A DNA stretch of 64,000 nucleotides from Leeuwenhoekiella blandensis MED217 (GTDB taxonomy: Bacteria; Bacteroidota; Bacteroidia; Flavobacteriales; Flavobacteriaceae), in contig NZ_CH672395.1 in assembly GCF_000152985.1 (NCBI RefSeq), positions 1,425,074 to 1,489,073 on the forward strand, in the 5' to 3' direction. A model generated the notes under the pieces. It was not told the DNA's origin, did no database searches, and saw only the letters and a list, made by a program, of their open reading frames with translations. The translations under genes and the position numbers were made by a program. Shown in pieces: positions 27,911-35,333 of this stretch (positions are counted from its first letter, which is position 1; each line of letters starts with the position of its first letter).

Positions 27911-28954
27911 ATGAGAATTAAACTAATCGCTGCGATCCTCTGTATTGCGATTGCAGGAATCAACAAGGCAGTCGCACAAGAGGCGACCGAGCAAAAAGTA
28001 GTTTTAGTAACACTCGACGGTTTTCGCTGGCAAGAATTGTTTACCGGAGCAGATCCTGCGTTGATTGCCAATAAAAATTATGTACAAGACACCACTGGTT
28101 TAAAGGCTGAATTTTGGCGACCTACATCCGAAGCACGACGCAAAGCGCTGTTGCCTTTCATCTGGAATGAAGTGGTAAACCTTGGAGAAATACACGGGAA
28201 CAGAACATTAGGCAGTAAAGTGAATTTGACGAATGCGATGTGGTTTTCGTATCCCGGATACAATGAAATTCTTACCGGTAAAGCTGATGATGAGCGCATA
28301 AAAAGTAACGCTAAAATTCAGAATCCTAACCGTACCATTTTAGAAAAAATAAATAAAACAGAAGCATACAAGGGTAAGGTAGCCGCTTTTAGCAGTTGGG
28401 ATGTTTTTCCATTTATCATCAATGAAGAACGCAGTGGTGTTCCGGTGAATGCAGCTTTTGATTCGGCAGAAACACTACCACTCACAGATCGCGAAGACTT
28501 TTTAAATCAGTTGCAAAAGGAGATTCCGAGTCCTTGGGGAAGTGTGCGTCTCGATGCTTTTACTCATCACTACGCTTTAGAGTATCTCAAAAAGAAACAT
28601 CCAAGTTTAGTCTACATCGCATATGGAGAAACCGATGATTTTGCACACGACGGCGAATATGATGCTTATCTACATTCGGCACATACTACCGATGCGATGC
28701 TCAAAGAATTATGGGGTTTTATTCAATCAGATCCGTTTTATAAGGATCAAACTACGTTCATCATAACCACAGATCACGGTAGAGGAACGCAGCCTTTAGA
28801 TACTTGGAGGAGTCACGGCAGTGACATCAAAGGCGCAGACGAGACGTGGTTGATTATTTTAGGAAAGGGCGGAGCCGCACTTGGCGAAGTGCAATCTGTA
28901 GAGCAATTATATCCTACGCGTATTGTTCCCCTCATCGAGGAAATACTTAACTAG
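27911..28954 (+). CDS. Secreted alkaline-phosphatase-superfamily phosphoesterase
   Basis: A 347-residue secreted protein (signal peptide ends at AVAQ). It has NPP/phosphonate-monoester-hydrolase-like features: D36 (LVTLDGFRW), probable nucleophile S113 in WFSYPGYNE, GETDDFAHDGEYDAYLHS (two-metal Asp/His set) and TTDHGRG with a later SHGSD. It is compact, without the sugar-associated domains of the esterase encoded at 23288. It lies 7 nt after the metallophosphoesterase gene. It may cleave phosphonate esters, since some members of this superfamily do so; this is inference. Confidence 0.85.
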   Translation: MRIKLIAAILCIAIAGINKAVAQEATEQKVVLVTLDGFRWQELFTGADPALIANKNYVQDTTGLKAEFWRPTSEARRKALLPFIWNEVVNLGEIHGNRTLGSKVNLTNAMWFSYPGYNEILTGKADDERIKSNAKIQNPNRTILEKINKTEAYKGKVAAFSSWDVFPFIINEERSGVPVNAAFDSAETLPLTDREDFLNQLQKEIPSPWGSVRLDAFTHHYALEYLKKKHPSLVYIAYGETDDFAHDGEYDAYLHSAHTTDAMLKELWGFIQSDPFYKDQTTFIITTDHGRGTQPLDTWRSHGSDIKGADETWLIILGKGGAALGEVQSVEQLYPTRIVPLIEEILN

Positions 28955-29052
28955 TTTATTTGCACCGCCAAAGGGATTAATCTCTGTCCCGATAGCTATC
29001 GGGATGCCTCGAAATTGAAAATTAGTTTCCAACCAATGCCTTATTGGGATGC
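28953..29052. repeat. Dispersed intergenic repeat, copy A, with 18-bp palindrome
   Basis: Shares blocks with copies at 54900 and 62841: TAGTTTATTTGCACCGCCAA and GCCTCGAAATTGAAAATTAG are nearly identical to copy B. At 28987-29004 a perfect palindrome TCCCGATAGCTATCGGGA sits between the blocks. It lies directly after the esterase gene and may double as its terminator. Confidence 0.65.
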
Positions 29053-29164
29053 TTTAAATATGTTTATTATTTGTAAAATAATATCAATTAAAAAGACTTT
29101 AATTTTATTATAAGTAAACTTTTGTTTATGTTTGAGGTGCTTGTTTGTATTTAAATTTTAAAAT

Positions 29165-29197
29165 ACCGGTCGATGGGGTTTAAAGCTCTCGGCCGGT
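29165..29197 (+). promoter_or_regulatory. GC-rich leader hairpin before the DUF5690 transporter
   Basis: ACCGGTCGA (29165-29173) pairs with TCGGCCGGT (29189-29197) over nine bases with one T.G, with a 15-nt loop, ending 16 nt before the start codon. It stands out in an AT-rich 160-bp leader. It could be a leader RNA structure or a protein-binding site that separates control of the uptake/catabolic half from the esterase half. Confidence 0.45.
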
Positions 29198-29213
29198 TTA
29201 TTCGAGAAGTACT

Positions 29214-30491
29214 ATGGGTATTAAAAAACAAGATTTGGCTTTTGTGAGCAAGGCTTCCATAGCCGCTTTTGGTGCATATTTCTGTATGTATGCGTTTAGA
29301 AAGCCATTTGCTGTTGCCACTTTTGAAGATCTAAGTGTTTTGGGTATCGACTATAAAATAGTCCTGATCATCACTCAGGTTTTAGGATATATGCTTTCTA
29401 AGTTTATTGGTATAAAAGTAATTTCAGAATTAGAACCGCGGCAACGTTTAGCATATCTCCTGGGATTGATAGGGATTTCTGAAGTTGCGTTAATTCTTTT
29501 TGGGTGGGTATCCCAACCCTACAATTTCATTTTTTTATTTTTTAATGGACTGCCGCTGGGAATGATTTGGGGGATTGTTTTCTCTTACCTTGAGGGAAGA
29601 AAATATACCGAAATTCTCGGCGTGATTTTATGCACCAGTTTTATCGTTTCGAGTGGTGTTGTAAAATCTATAGGTTTATGGGTAATGGCAAGTTGGGGTG
29701 TTACACAGTTTTGGATGCCGGCCGTTACCGGAGCATTGTTTATAATTCCACTAGTGTTTTTTGCCCGTTTGTTAGAAACCGTGCCACAACCTACACAAGA
29801 AGAAAAAGCTTTACGCGTAGAGCGTGTTCCCATGCGCCCCAAAGACCGAAGCAACGTTATCAAGCAATTTGCTTTACCCTTGTTTATTCTTATTCTGTTT
29901 TATATCGTACTTACCGCGTTTAGGGACTTGCGAGATAATTATGCGCGCGAACTATGGGACGGCTTGGGCTATGCAGGAGATATTTCGGTGTACAGTACTT
30001 CAGAACTGGTGGTGGCTTTTTTGGTTTTGATCATTTTGGCTTCAGTGTACGCGATCAAAGATAATTTGAAAGCCTTACTTACCTATCACGGTATATTACT
30101 TTTTGGTACATTTTCAGTAGGTATTGCCACCTTTCTGTTGCAAGCGCAACTGCTTAACCCCTTTTTATGGATGGTGATCTCAGGATTTGGTTTATACATC
30201 TGCTACGTTCCCTTTAATGCATTGTTCTTTGATAGGTTTATTGCTGCCTTTCGAATTAAAGGCAACGCCGGTTTTCTAATTTATCTGGCAGATGCTTTTG
30301 GGTATTTAGGGAGTATGGCGGTCTTGCTCTACAAGAATTTTGGGATGAGTACAATCTCCTGGTTGAAGTTTTTTATCAATGGCGCCTACTGGCTTTCGAT
30401 CATTGGGAGTATAAGTGTGGTTGTTTCATTCTTTTATCTGCGAAAAAAACATCGCAAAGCGAAATTTAATGTTGTGGCTTATGAAAATTAA
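29214..30491 (+). CDS. DUF5690-family MFS transporter, OPA-like, candidate phosphonate carrier
   Basis: A 425-residue integral membrane protein with about 12 hydrophobic segments. By eye its N-terminus lines up with GlpT/UhpT organophosphate antiporters: AYFCMYAFRKPF against AYYLVRKNF, and YMLSKFIGIKVISELEPR against YGFSKFIMGSVSDRSNPR. R29, K63 and R237 fall near GlpT R45, K80 and R269, which bind the phosphoryl group. Inference: it imports a small aminophosphonate or a related phosphorylated compound. Its gene overlaps the oxidase gene by 11 nt, so the two are coupled. Specificity is unproven. Confidence 0.82.
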   Translation: MGIKKQDLAFVSKASIAAFGAYFCMYAFRKPFAVATFEDLSVLGIDYKIVLIITQVLGYMLSKFIGIKVISELEPRQRLAYLLGLIGISEVALILFGWVSQPYNFIFLFFNGLPLGMIWGIVFSYLEGRKYTEILGVILCTSFIVSSGVVKSIGLWVMASWGVTQFWMPAVTGALFIIPLVFFARLLETVPQPTQEEKALRVERVPMRPKDRSNVIKQFALPLFILILFYIVLTAFRDLRDNYARELWDGLGYAGDISVYSTSELVVAFLVLIILASVYAIKDNLKALLTYHGILLFGTFSVGIATFLLQAQLLNPFLWMVISGFGLYICYVPFNALFFDRFIAAFRIKGNAGFLIYLADAFGYLGSMAVLLYKNFGMSTISWLKFFINGAYWLSIIGSISVVVSFFYLRKKHRKAKFNVVAYEN

Positions 30492-31635
30492 ATATGATCT
30501 GCTCGTTGTAGGCGGTGGAGTGTTGGGAACCTTTCACGCGTATCATGCTTTAAATAAAGGATTACGTGTTGCGGTTTTGGAGCAAAGTAGCAGACCTCAG
30601 GGAGCTACAACCCGTAATTTTGGTCAGGTTGTTCCGTCTGGGATGAACACCAAGTGGCAAAATTTTGGAAGAGAAAGCTTAGCTATTTATAAAGCGATTC
30701 AGAAAGAGTTTGATATTACCATTCGTCAAAACGGATCAGTGTATCTCGCTTCTAATGCTGAAGAAGTACAACTTATCGAAGAACTTTCCGATATAAATAA
30801 GCAAAATGAGTATTCTTCAACCTTACTTACCAAAGCCCAATGTCTTGAAAAATATCCCGGTTTACGGGCAGATTATGTAAAGGCCGGCCTGTTTTTTCCA
30901 GATGAGGTGACGGTAGAACCACGAACGATGATTCACCGCTTGCAGCAGTATCTTGTAGAACAAAAACGCCTAGATTTATTTACAAATACAAAAGCCGTTC
31001 ACTTAGAAACGCTGGGTGATCAAGTAGAAGTGACCACTGCTGCCGGCACAGCATTTTATGCAGCGCAAGTGCTTATCTGTAACGGCAGTGATTTTAAAAC
31101 CTTATACCCAAGGCTGTTTGCCGAAAGTGATTTGCAGCTTTCTAAATTGCAAATGATGCAGACCAAGCCGCAGCACAATTTTGAATTGCCAGGTTCAATT
31201 TTGACAGGATTGTCTATCAGGCGTTATGAGGCATTTTACGAGTGTCCTTCCTTCCAAGCGATAAAAGCCCAAGAAGATCCTAAAGGTCTAGAGAAAAAAT
31301 GGGGTGTTCATATGCTATTTAAACAGGCGGCAGACGGCTCAGTGATTCTGGGAGATTCACACGAATATGCCGATGCAGACAAAATTGAAGATTTGGGCTA
31401 TGATTTGAATATGGACATTGACAACTTTATGATCGCTGAAGCCAAAAAGATCTTCGATTTACCCACTTATGAAATCCAAGACCGCTGGTATGGAATTTAC
31501 TCGCAGTGTAAAACTCAGGATATTTTCTTAAAAGATATCGACGCTCGCATTCATGTTGCAACAGGCATCGGCGGAAAAGGAATGACCGGAAGCGCCGGTT
31601 TTGCAAAACATCACCTAGAAATTATACTTAATTAA
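30481..31635 (+). CDS. FAD-dependent oxidoreductase, aminophosphonate oxidase-like (TIGR03364 type)
   Basis: A 384-residue DAO-family flavoenzyme; ATG 30481 lies inside the end of the transporter gene. The Rossmann motif is G11-x-G13-x-x-G16 (LLVVGGGVLGTFHA). ATTRNFGQVVPSGMN and the C-terminal THIATGIGGKGMT-like segment (HVATGIGGKGMTGSAG) fit the subfamily that lies beside phosphonatase-like HAD genes. Relatives oxidise N-methylated or hydroxylated aminoethylphosphonates to phosphonoacetaldehyde-type products with release of amine. The HAD gene follows after 6 nt. Confidence 0.85.
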   Translation: MKIKYDLLVVGGGVLGTFHAYHALNKGLRVAVLEQSSRPQGATTRNFGQVVPSGMNTKWQNFGRESLAIYKAIQKEFDITIRQNGSVYLASNAEEVQLIEELSDINKQNEYSSTLLTKAQCLEKYPGLRADYVKAGLFFPDEVTVEPRTMIHRLQQYLVEQKRLDLFTNTKAVHLETLGDQVEVTTAAGTAFYAAQVLICNGSDFKTLYPRLFAESDLQLSKLQMMQTKPQHNFELPGSILTGLSIRRYEAFYECPSFQAIKAQEDPKGLEKKWGVHMLFKQAADGSVILGDSHEYADADKIEDLGYDLNMDIDNFMIAEAKKIFDLPTYEIQDRWYGIYSQCKTQDIFLKDIDARIHVATGIGGKGMTGSAGFAKHHLEIILN

Positions 31636-31641
31636 ATACGT

Positions 31642-32328
31642 ATGCATACTATAAAACTTGCCGTTTTTGATATGGCAGGAACTACTGTTAATGAGAATAA
31701 TATCGTTTATAAGACGGTTCAAAAAGTAATCAATGATCTGGGATACACTGTTAGCCTTGATCAGGTTTTGGAGTATGGTGCAGGAAAAGAAAAGCATCAA
31801 GCCATAACCGATGTATTAACCCACTGCACCGCTTCTAATGATGTCAAAAAAGAGGCAGCTGTAGCTTTTGCAGCCTTTAAACCAGCTTTAGAATTGGCAT
31901 ACGATACGTTGGAGATCAATACGTTTGACGGGATGTTAGCCTTTTTTAAAGCCTTACGGAAGCAGGATATTCACGTGGTACTCAATACGGGATATGATGC
32001 AAAAACTGCGACAAAACTTTTAGCTAAATTAGAATGGAATGTAGGAGAAGACATCGATATGCTTATTACAGCAGATGATGTAGCAAATGGAAGGCCCGCA
32101 CCTGATATGATTCAAAAAGCGATGGACGCGTTTGGAGTTACAGATTCGGCTGAAGTACTTAAAGCAGGGGATTCTGAAATCGATATTATCGAAGGTAAAA
32201 ATGCCAATTGTGGTTTGACCGTAGGTGTCTTAAGCGGCGCACAAACGCGTGAACAATTAGAAAAGTCACAACCTGATTATATTTTAAATACGCTAACAGA
32301 ACTTGAAGCACTATTGATCAAGTCCTAG
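31642..32328 (+). CDS. Phosphonatase-like HAD hydrolase (phosphonoacetaldehyde hydrolase type)
   Basis: A 228-residue HAD protein close to PhnX (TIGR03351 type). The nucleophile motif is F-D10-M-A-G-T-T rather than the usual DxDx. The cap has GAGK49, aligning with the PhnX GLLK lysine that makes a Schiff base with phosphonoacetaldehyde. GRPAPD supplies the Arg that replaces the HAD lysine, and AGDSEIDIIEGKNAN is motif IV. It should break the C-P bond to give acetaldehyde and phosphate in the cytosol, or act on a hydroxylated analogue. It is the last gene of the locus, and its stop overlaps that of the convergent regulator (CTAG). Confidence 0.86.
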   Translation: MHTIKLAVFDMAGTTVNENNIVYKTVQKVINDLGYTVSLDQVLEYGAGKEKHQAITDVLTHCTASNDVKKEAAVAFAAFKPALELAYDTLEINTFDGMLAFFKALRKQDIHVVLNTGYDAKTATKLLAKLEWNVGEDIDMLITADDVANGRPAPDMIQKAMDAFGVTDSAEVLKAGDSEIDIIEGKNANCGLTVGVLSGAQTREQLEKSQPDYILNTLTELEALLIKS

Positions 32329-32906
32329 TTTTCAGCATCTTTTAAATAGAAATATAGCACCAGCATCGATGTTGGTGCAGTCGTGCGATTGATAGGTACG
32401 TGGGGAATTCTACCGTCAAAGAATATAGAATCTCCTTGGTGTAAGGTGACTTCTTCATCTCCTATGTTATAGACGCAGCTTCCGCTAAGCATATATTTAA
32501 ATTCGTAAGCGTCGGTTTCTACTTTGCCACGCTCAGATCCCGGCTGTATTTCGAGTAGCACTGCTTCAAAAGCGATCGATGAAAGCGATTTTCCAAATAT
32601 AGATTTGTATTGAAAACCTTTAGCATCGTCTTCCTTTTCAATAATAGCATGTTCTTCTTTGCGTGAAACAATAAATGCTGTTTTTCCGCCTTGAGGTAAA
32701 CTATTGAAGAAGGAGGCAACTTCAGTATCTAGTGCAGCAATAATATTCAGAAGAACAGGTAGTGAGGGAATCGTACGCCCGTTTTCAACGCGTGAGATAA
32801 GTCCGTTGCTCACTTCGGCGCTAGAAGCTACGGTATTGATGGTAAGTCCTTTTTCTTTTCTGATTTCGCGAATGCGTTTCCCAATGCCAATGATATAATC
32901 TTCCAA
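32325..32906 (-). CDS. XRE-type regulator with C-terminal cupin
   Basis: A 193-residue protein. Residues about 6-65 form a helix-turn-helix of the XRE/Cro type (IRKEKGLTINTVASSAEVSNGLISRVENGRTIPSLPVLL). Residues about 110-190 form a cupin (VETDAYEFKYMLSGSCVYNIGDEEVTLHQGDSIFFDGRIPHVPIN). The only in-frame start is TTG at 32904-32906; TAG lies three codons upstream. Such regulators sense a small ligand in the cupin. Its convergent position at the end of the phosphonate genes makes it their likely regulator, but operator sites are not proven. Confidence 0.85.
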   Translation of the reverse strand: MEDYIIGIGKRIREIRKEKGLTINTVASSAEVSNGLISRVENGRTIPSLPVLLNIIAALDTEVASFFNSLPQGGKTAFIVSRKEEHAIIEKEDDAKGFQYKSIFGKSLSSIAFEAVLLEIQPGSERGKVETDAYEFKYMLSGSCVYNIGDEEVTLHQGDSIFFDGRIPHVPINRTTAPTSMLVLYFYLKDAEN

Positions 32907-33083
32907 TTCTGACTAAATTTTACTCAATAATCGAAGTTAAGTACTTCGAGATTTGCCTCGAGGATTTTTACTATTTGTAAATATCTTAAAACTTTGGTGT
33001 ATTTCCACGGCAGCACATTATTTTGATAGAAGCTGAATAAAATGCTGATTTTTAAAACTTAAATGTGCTTAAAGTACGGGAAT

Positions 33084-33115
33084 AAAAAAAGGCAATTGCT
33101 TTTGCAACTGCCTTT
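33084..33115 (-). terminator. Intrinsic terminator after tRNA-Met
   Basis: AAAGGCA/TGCCTTT plus TTGC/GCAA around an A.C mismatch, loop TTTT. The minus-strand transcript ends in a run of T (A run at 33084-33090). Confidence 0.8.
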
Positions 33116-33123
33116 AAATTGTG

Positions 33124-33197
33124 TAGCGAGAGGGGGGCACGATCCCCCGACCTCCGGGTTATGAATCCGACGCTCTAACCAACTGAGCTACCTCGCC
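33124..33197 (-). tRNA. tRNA-Met (CAT)
   Basis: The minus-strand sequence folds into a cloverleaf: acceptor GGCGAGG/TCTCGCT with two G.U pairs, D stem GCTC/GAGC, anticodon loop TTCATAA (CAT), T stem GGGGG/CCCCC, discriminator A. CCA is not encoded. The T loop reads ATCGTGC, so positions 54 and 58 are A and T instead of the usual T and A. The G1.U72 pair argues against the C1-A72 mismatch of bacterial initiators and for an elongator tRNA. Confidence 0.93.
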
Positions 33198-33245
33198 AAA
33201 TTTTAAACTTAAAAAGAAAGCCCAAGCCTTTTTCCTAAGCGGGTG

Positions 33246-33275
33246 CAAATATAATAACATTTATCAAGTTGGCAA
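33246..33275 (-). promoter_or_regulatory. Flavobacterial promoter of tRNA-Met
   Basis: On the minus strand TTG (33273-33275), 19 nt and TATATTTG (33246-33253) exactly fit the TTG/TAnnTTTG consensus of the Bacteroidota primary sigma factor. The expected start is about 40 nt before the tRNA. Confidence 0.75.
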
Positions 33276-33365
33276 GCATCTTAATATTAAAATAAAAAAA
33301 TAGGGCGAATCTTTTTTACTCTGTAATTAATATTTATATTGGCAATCCAACCGAATAAAGAATCA

Positions 33366-33758
33366 ATGGAAGAAAAAGTAAAATTTGAAATAGAGTTTCC
33401 TATACAGGCATCGCCTTCATTATTATATCAATATATGTCTTCACCTTCAGGAATGTCTGAGTGGTTTGCAGATAACGTAAACTCACGTGGTGAGTATTAT
33501 ACTTTCATCTGGAATGGGAGTGAAGAGAAAGCAAAATTGCTGGGTAAGAAAAGTGATGAGCGTATCAAGTTTAGATGGATGGATGATGTAGAAGATGAAA
33601 ATCTGTACTTCTTTGAGTTGCGTATTGTCGTTGATGAGATCACAAAAGATGTTTCTTTAATCGTTACCGATTTTGCCGAAGAAGATGAGATCGACGAAGG
33701 AAAAATGTTTTGGGAAAATCAAATCGCAGAGTTAAAACATATCATAGGTTCTAACTAA
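33366..33758 (+). CDS. START-like / SRPBCC-fold protein
   Basis: A 130-residue acidic protein (ATG 33366; an in-frame TTG at 33339 would add nine residues). It begins with a short strand (KVKFEIEFPIQASPSLLYQYMSSPSGMSEWFADNV), the pattern of AHSA1/START-like helix-grip domains. It ends with a long helix (KMFWENQIAELKHIIGS). This small conserved family of Bacteroidota has no assigned ligand. A terminator follows 26 nt after the stop. Confidence 0.82.
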   Translation: MEEKVKFEIEFPIQASPSLLYQYMSSPSGMSEWFADNVNSRGEYYTFIWNGSEEKAKLLGKKSDERIKFRWMDDVEDENLYFFELRIVVDEITKDVSLIVTDFAEEDEIDEGKMFWENQIAELKHIIGSN

Positions 33759-33777
33759 GAAACCTATTCTTAAATCT

Positions 33778-33785
33778 TATATTTG
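33778..33785 (+). promoter_or_regulatory. -7 element of the aminotransferase gene
   Basis: TATATTTG fits TAnnTTTG and shares its last base with the terminator stem of the preceding gene. Initiation would fall near 33792, in the hairpin, 20 nt before the ATG. No clear -33 TTG is seen. Confidence 0.45.
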
Positions 33786-33811
33786 TCCCTTTGAAAAAAG
33801 GGACTTTTTTT
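33785..33811 (+). terminator. Terminator whose T run abuts the next start codon
   Basis: GTCCCTTT / AAAGGGAC, a perfect 8-bp stem with loop GAAA, is followed by seven T (33805-33811) and then directly by the ATG of the aminotransferase gene at 33812. Confidence 0.8.
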
Positions 33812-34654
33812 ATGATCAATTTTAACGGAACACTTACCGAAACGCCACAATTTTCAGCACACAACAGAGGGATGTTGTATGGCGATGCCGTTTTTGAAAC
33901 CATCAGATATTCTGGAGGGAAACTGTTTTTTTGGGAAGATCATTACTTCAGATTAATGGCTTCCATGCGTATCCTACGTATGGAAATCCCTATGCATTTT
34001 ACCTTAGAAGATTTGCAAGACGAACTTCTTAAACTCATTGATGCTGAAGGGTTAAAAGATAAGGCAGCTAGTGTACGACTTACGGTTATTCGTAATGAAG
34101 GCGGTAAATACCTTCCGGAAGACAACAATGTGTCTTATTACGCATTTGCTAAAGCATTGAAGGATCCTTTTTTTACGCTGAATGAAGAGGACTACGAAGT
34201 AGAACTCTACAAAGACCATTATGTGAATGCAGACCTGCTTTCTACGTTAAAGACTGCTAATAAAATCATTCACGTCACCGGAAGCATTTATGCAAAAGAG
34301 AATAACTATGCCAACTGTCTTTTGCTTAATACCAATAAATCTGTGGTAGAAGCCCTGAATGGAAATTTATTTTTAGTTAAAGGAAACACCATTAAAACGC
34401 CACCTTTAGAAGAAGGATGCCTTCGTGGAATCGTGCGTAAGCAACTTAAAGATATCATAGGTAAGTTAGAAGAATATACGCTTGAAGAAGCAGCGATTTC
34501 GCCATTTGAATTGCAAAAGGCAGACGAACTTTTTATAACCAATGCCATTGCAGGGATTCAACCCATTACGAAGTACCGTAAGAAAACCTATACTAACGAA
34601 GTGGCTAAAAATATTTTAGGTAAGCTTAATGCGAAAGCCCGTCTAGGAAAGTAA
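33812..34654 (+). CDS. Class IV aminotransferase (BCAT / aminodeoxychorismate lyase-like)
   Basis: A 280-residue fold-type IV PLP enzyme. RGMLYGDAVFETIRYSGG is the usual start of the family, the PLP lysine is in TLKTANKI, and NKSVVEALNGNLFLVKG and LEEGCLRGIVR follow. Length and motifs fit PabC-like or D-amino-acid/branched-chain transaminases, and the reaction cannot be settled by eye. I chose ATG 33812 rather than the in-frame TTG at 33791, which lies inside the upstream terminator stem. It ends 7 nt from the convergent yqgE gene. Confidence 0.85.
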   Translation: MINFNGTLTETPQFSAHNRGMLYGDAVFETIRYSGGKLFFWEDHYFRLMASMRILRMEIPMHFTLEDLQDELLKLIDAEGLKDKAASVRLTVIRNEGGKYLPEDNNVSYYAFAKALKDPFFTLNEEDYEVELYKDHYVNADLLSTLKTANKIIHVTGSIYAKENNYANCLLLNTNKSVVEALNGNLFLVKGNTIKTPPLEEGCLRGIVRKQLKDIIGKLEEYTLEEAAISPFELQKADELFITNAIAGIQPITKYRKKTYTNEVAKNILGKLNAKARLGK

Positions 34655-34661
34655 AGAGCTT

Positions 34662-35225
34662 TTAATTATTGCTTGGATTTTCAGGAGCATTAGACCATAA
34701 TAAGTATTCGCCTCCCAGTTCAAGCATTTTTTCTTTCCAAAGTTCAGGAAAGCATTTATTGATTATTTCTTTATCGTAGGTGTTGTCTGTAACGATCCAG
34801 GCGTTTGCGTCTAATTCACTATCAAGCTGGTTGCAATCCCATCCCGAATAGCCCAAAAAGAAACGTATTTCGTCAGTAGAAATTTTATTTGCAGTTATAA
34901 GCTCTACCACGGTATCAAAATCACCGCCCCAATAAATGCCGTTAGAGATCTCAATACTTTCAGGAATAAGATCTGGTACTTTATGCAAAAAGTATAGATT
35001 GTCCTGTTCTACAGGGCCACCATTGTAAATTTGCATTTCGTCTCCTTTAATTTCAGGAATCAGCTCATTTAAAGTGAAAGTAAGCGGTTTGTTGAGAATA
35101 AAACCTACAGAGCCGTCCTCGTTATGGTTTGCCAATAAGACAACAGAGCGATTGAAGGAAACATCCCCAATAATAGCAGGTTCTGCGATTAGAAGTTTAC
35201 CTTTCTGAGGCTTTTTGGTCGTCAT
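34662..35225 (-). CDS. YqgE/AlgH family protein
   Basis: A 187-residue member of the YqgE/AlgH family: GKLLIAEPAIIGDVSFNRSVVLLANHNEDGSVGFILNKPL at the N-terminus, then YNGGPVEQDNLYFLHK and FFLGYSGWDCNQLDSELDANAW. The family is conserved and structurally known, but its biochemical role is not. It is convergent with the aminotransferase gene and follows the HU gene on the same strand after that gene's terminator. Confidence 0.92.
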   Translation of the reverse strand: MTTKKPQKGKLLIAEPAIIGDVSFNRSVVLLANHNEDGSVGFILNKPLTFTLNELIPEIKGDEMQIYNGGPVEQDNLYFLHKVPDLIPESIEISNGIYWGGDFDTVVELITANKISTDEIRFFLGYSGWDCNQLDSELDANAWIVTDNTYDKEIINKCFPELWKEKMLELGGEYLLWSNAPENPSNN

Positions 35226-35286
35226 AGACTTGTTTTGTTCTAAACTACTTCATTTTTTTTAATTAACAAAAAAATAACATGCATAA

Positions 35287-35311
35287 AAAAGCCCCGATAA
35301 TCGGGGCTTTT
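35287..35311 (-). terminator. Terminator after the HU gene
   Basis: AAAAGCCCCGA pairs perfectly with TCGGGGCTTTT across TAA, with A/T runs on both sides. It lies 23 nt after the HU stop. Confidence 0.85.
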
Positions 35312-35333
35312 GATATTGTATATCTAAAAAGAC

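Noticed and set aside
31642..32328. Classical PhnX paired with PhnW
   Set aside because: The gene belongs to the phosphonatase-like branch by its motifs, and no AEP transaminase of the PhnW type is present.
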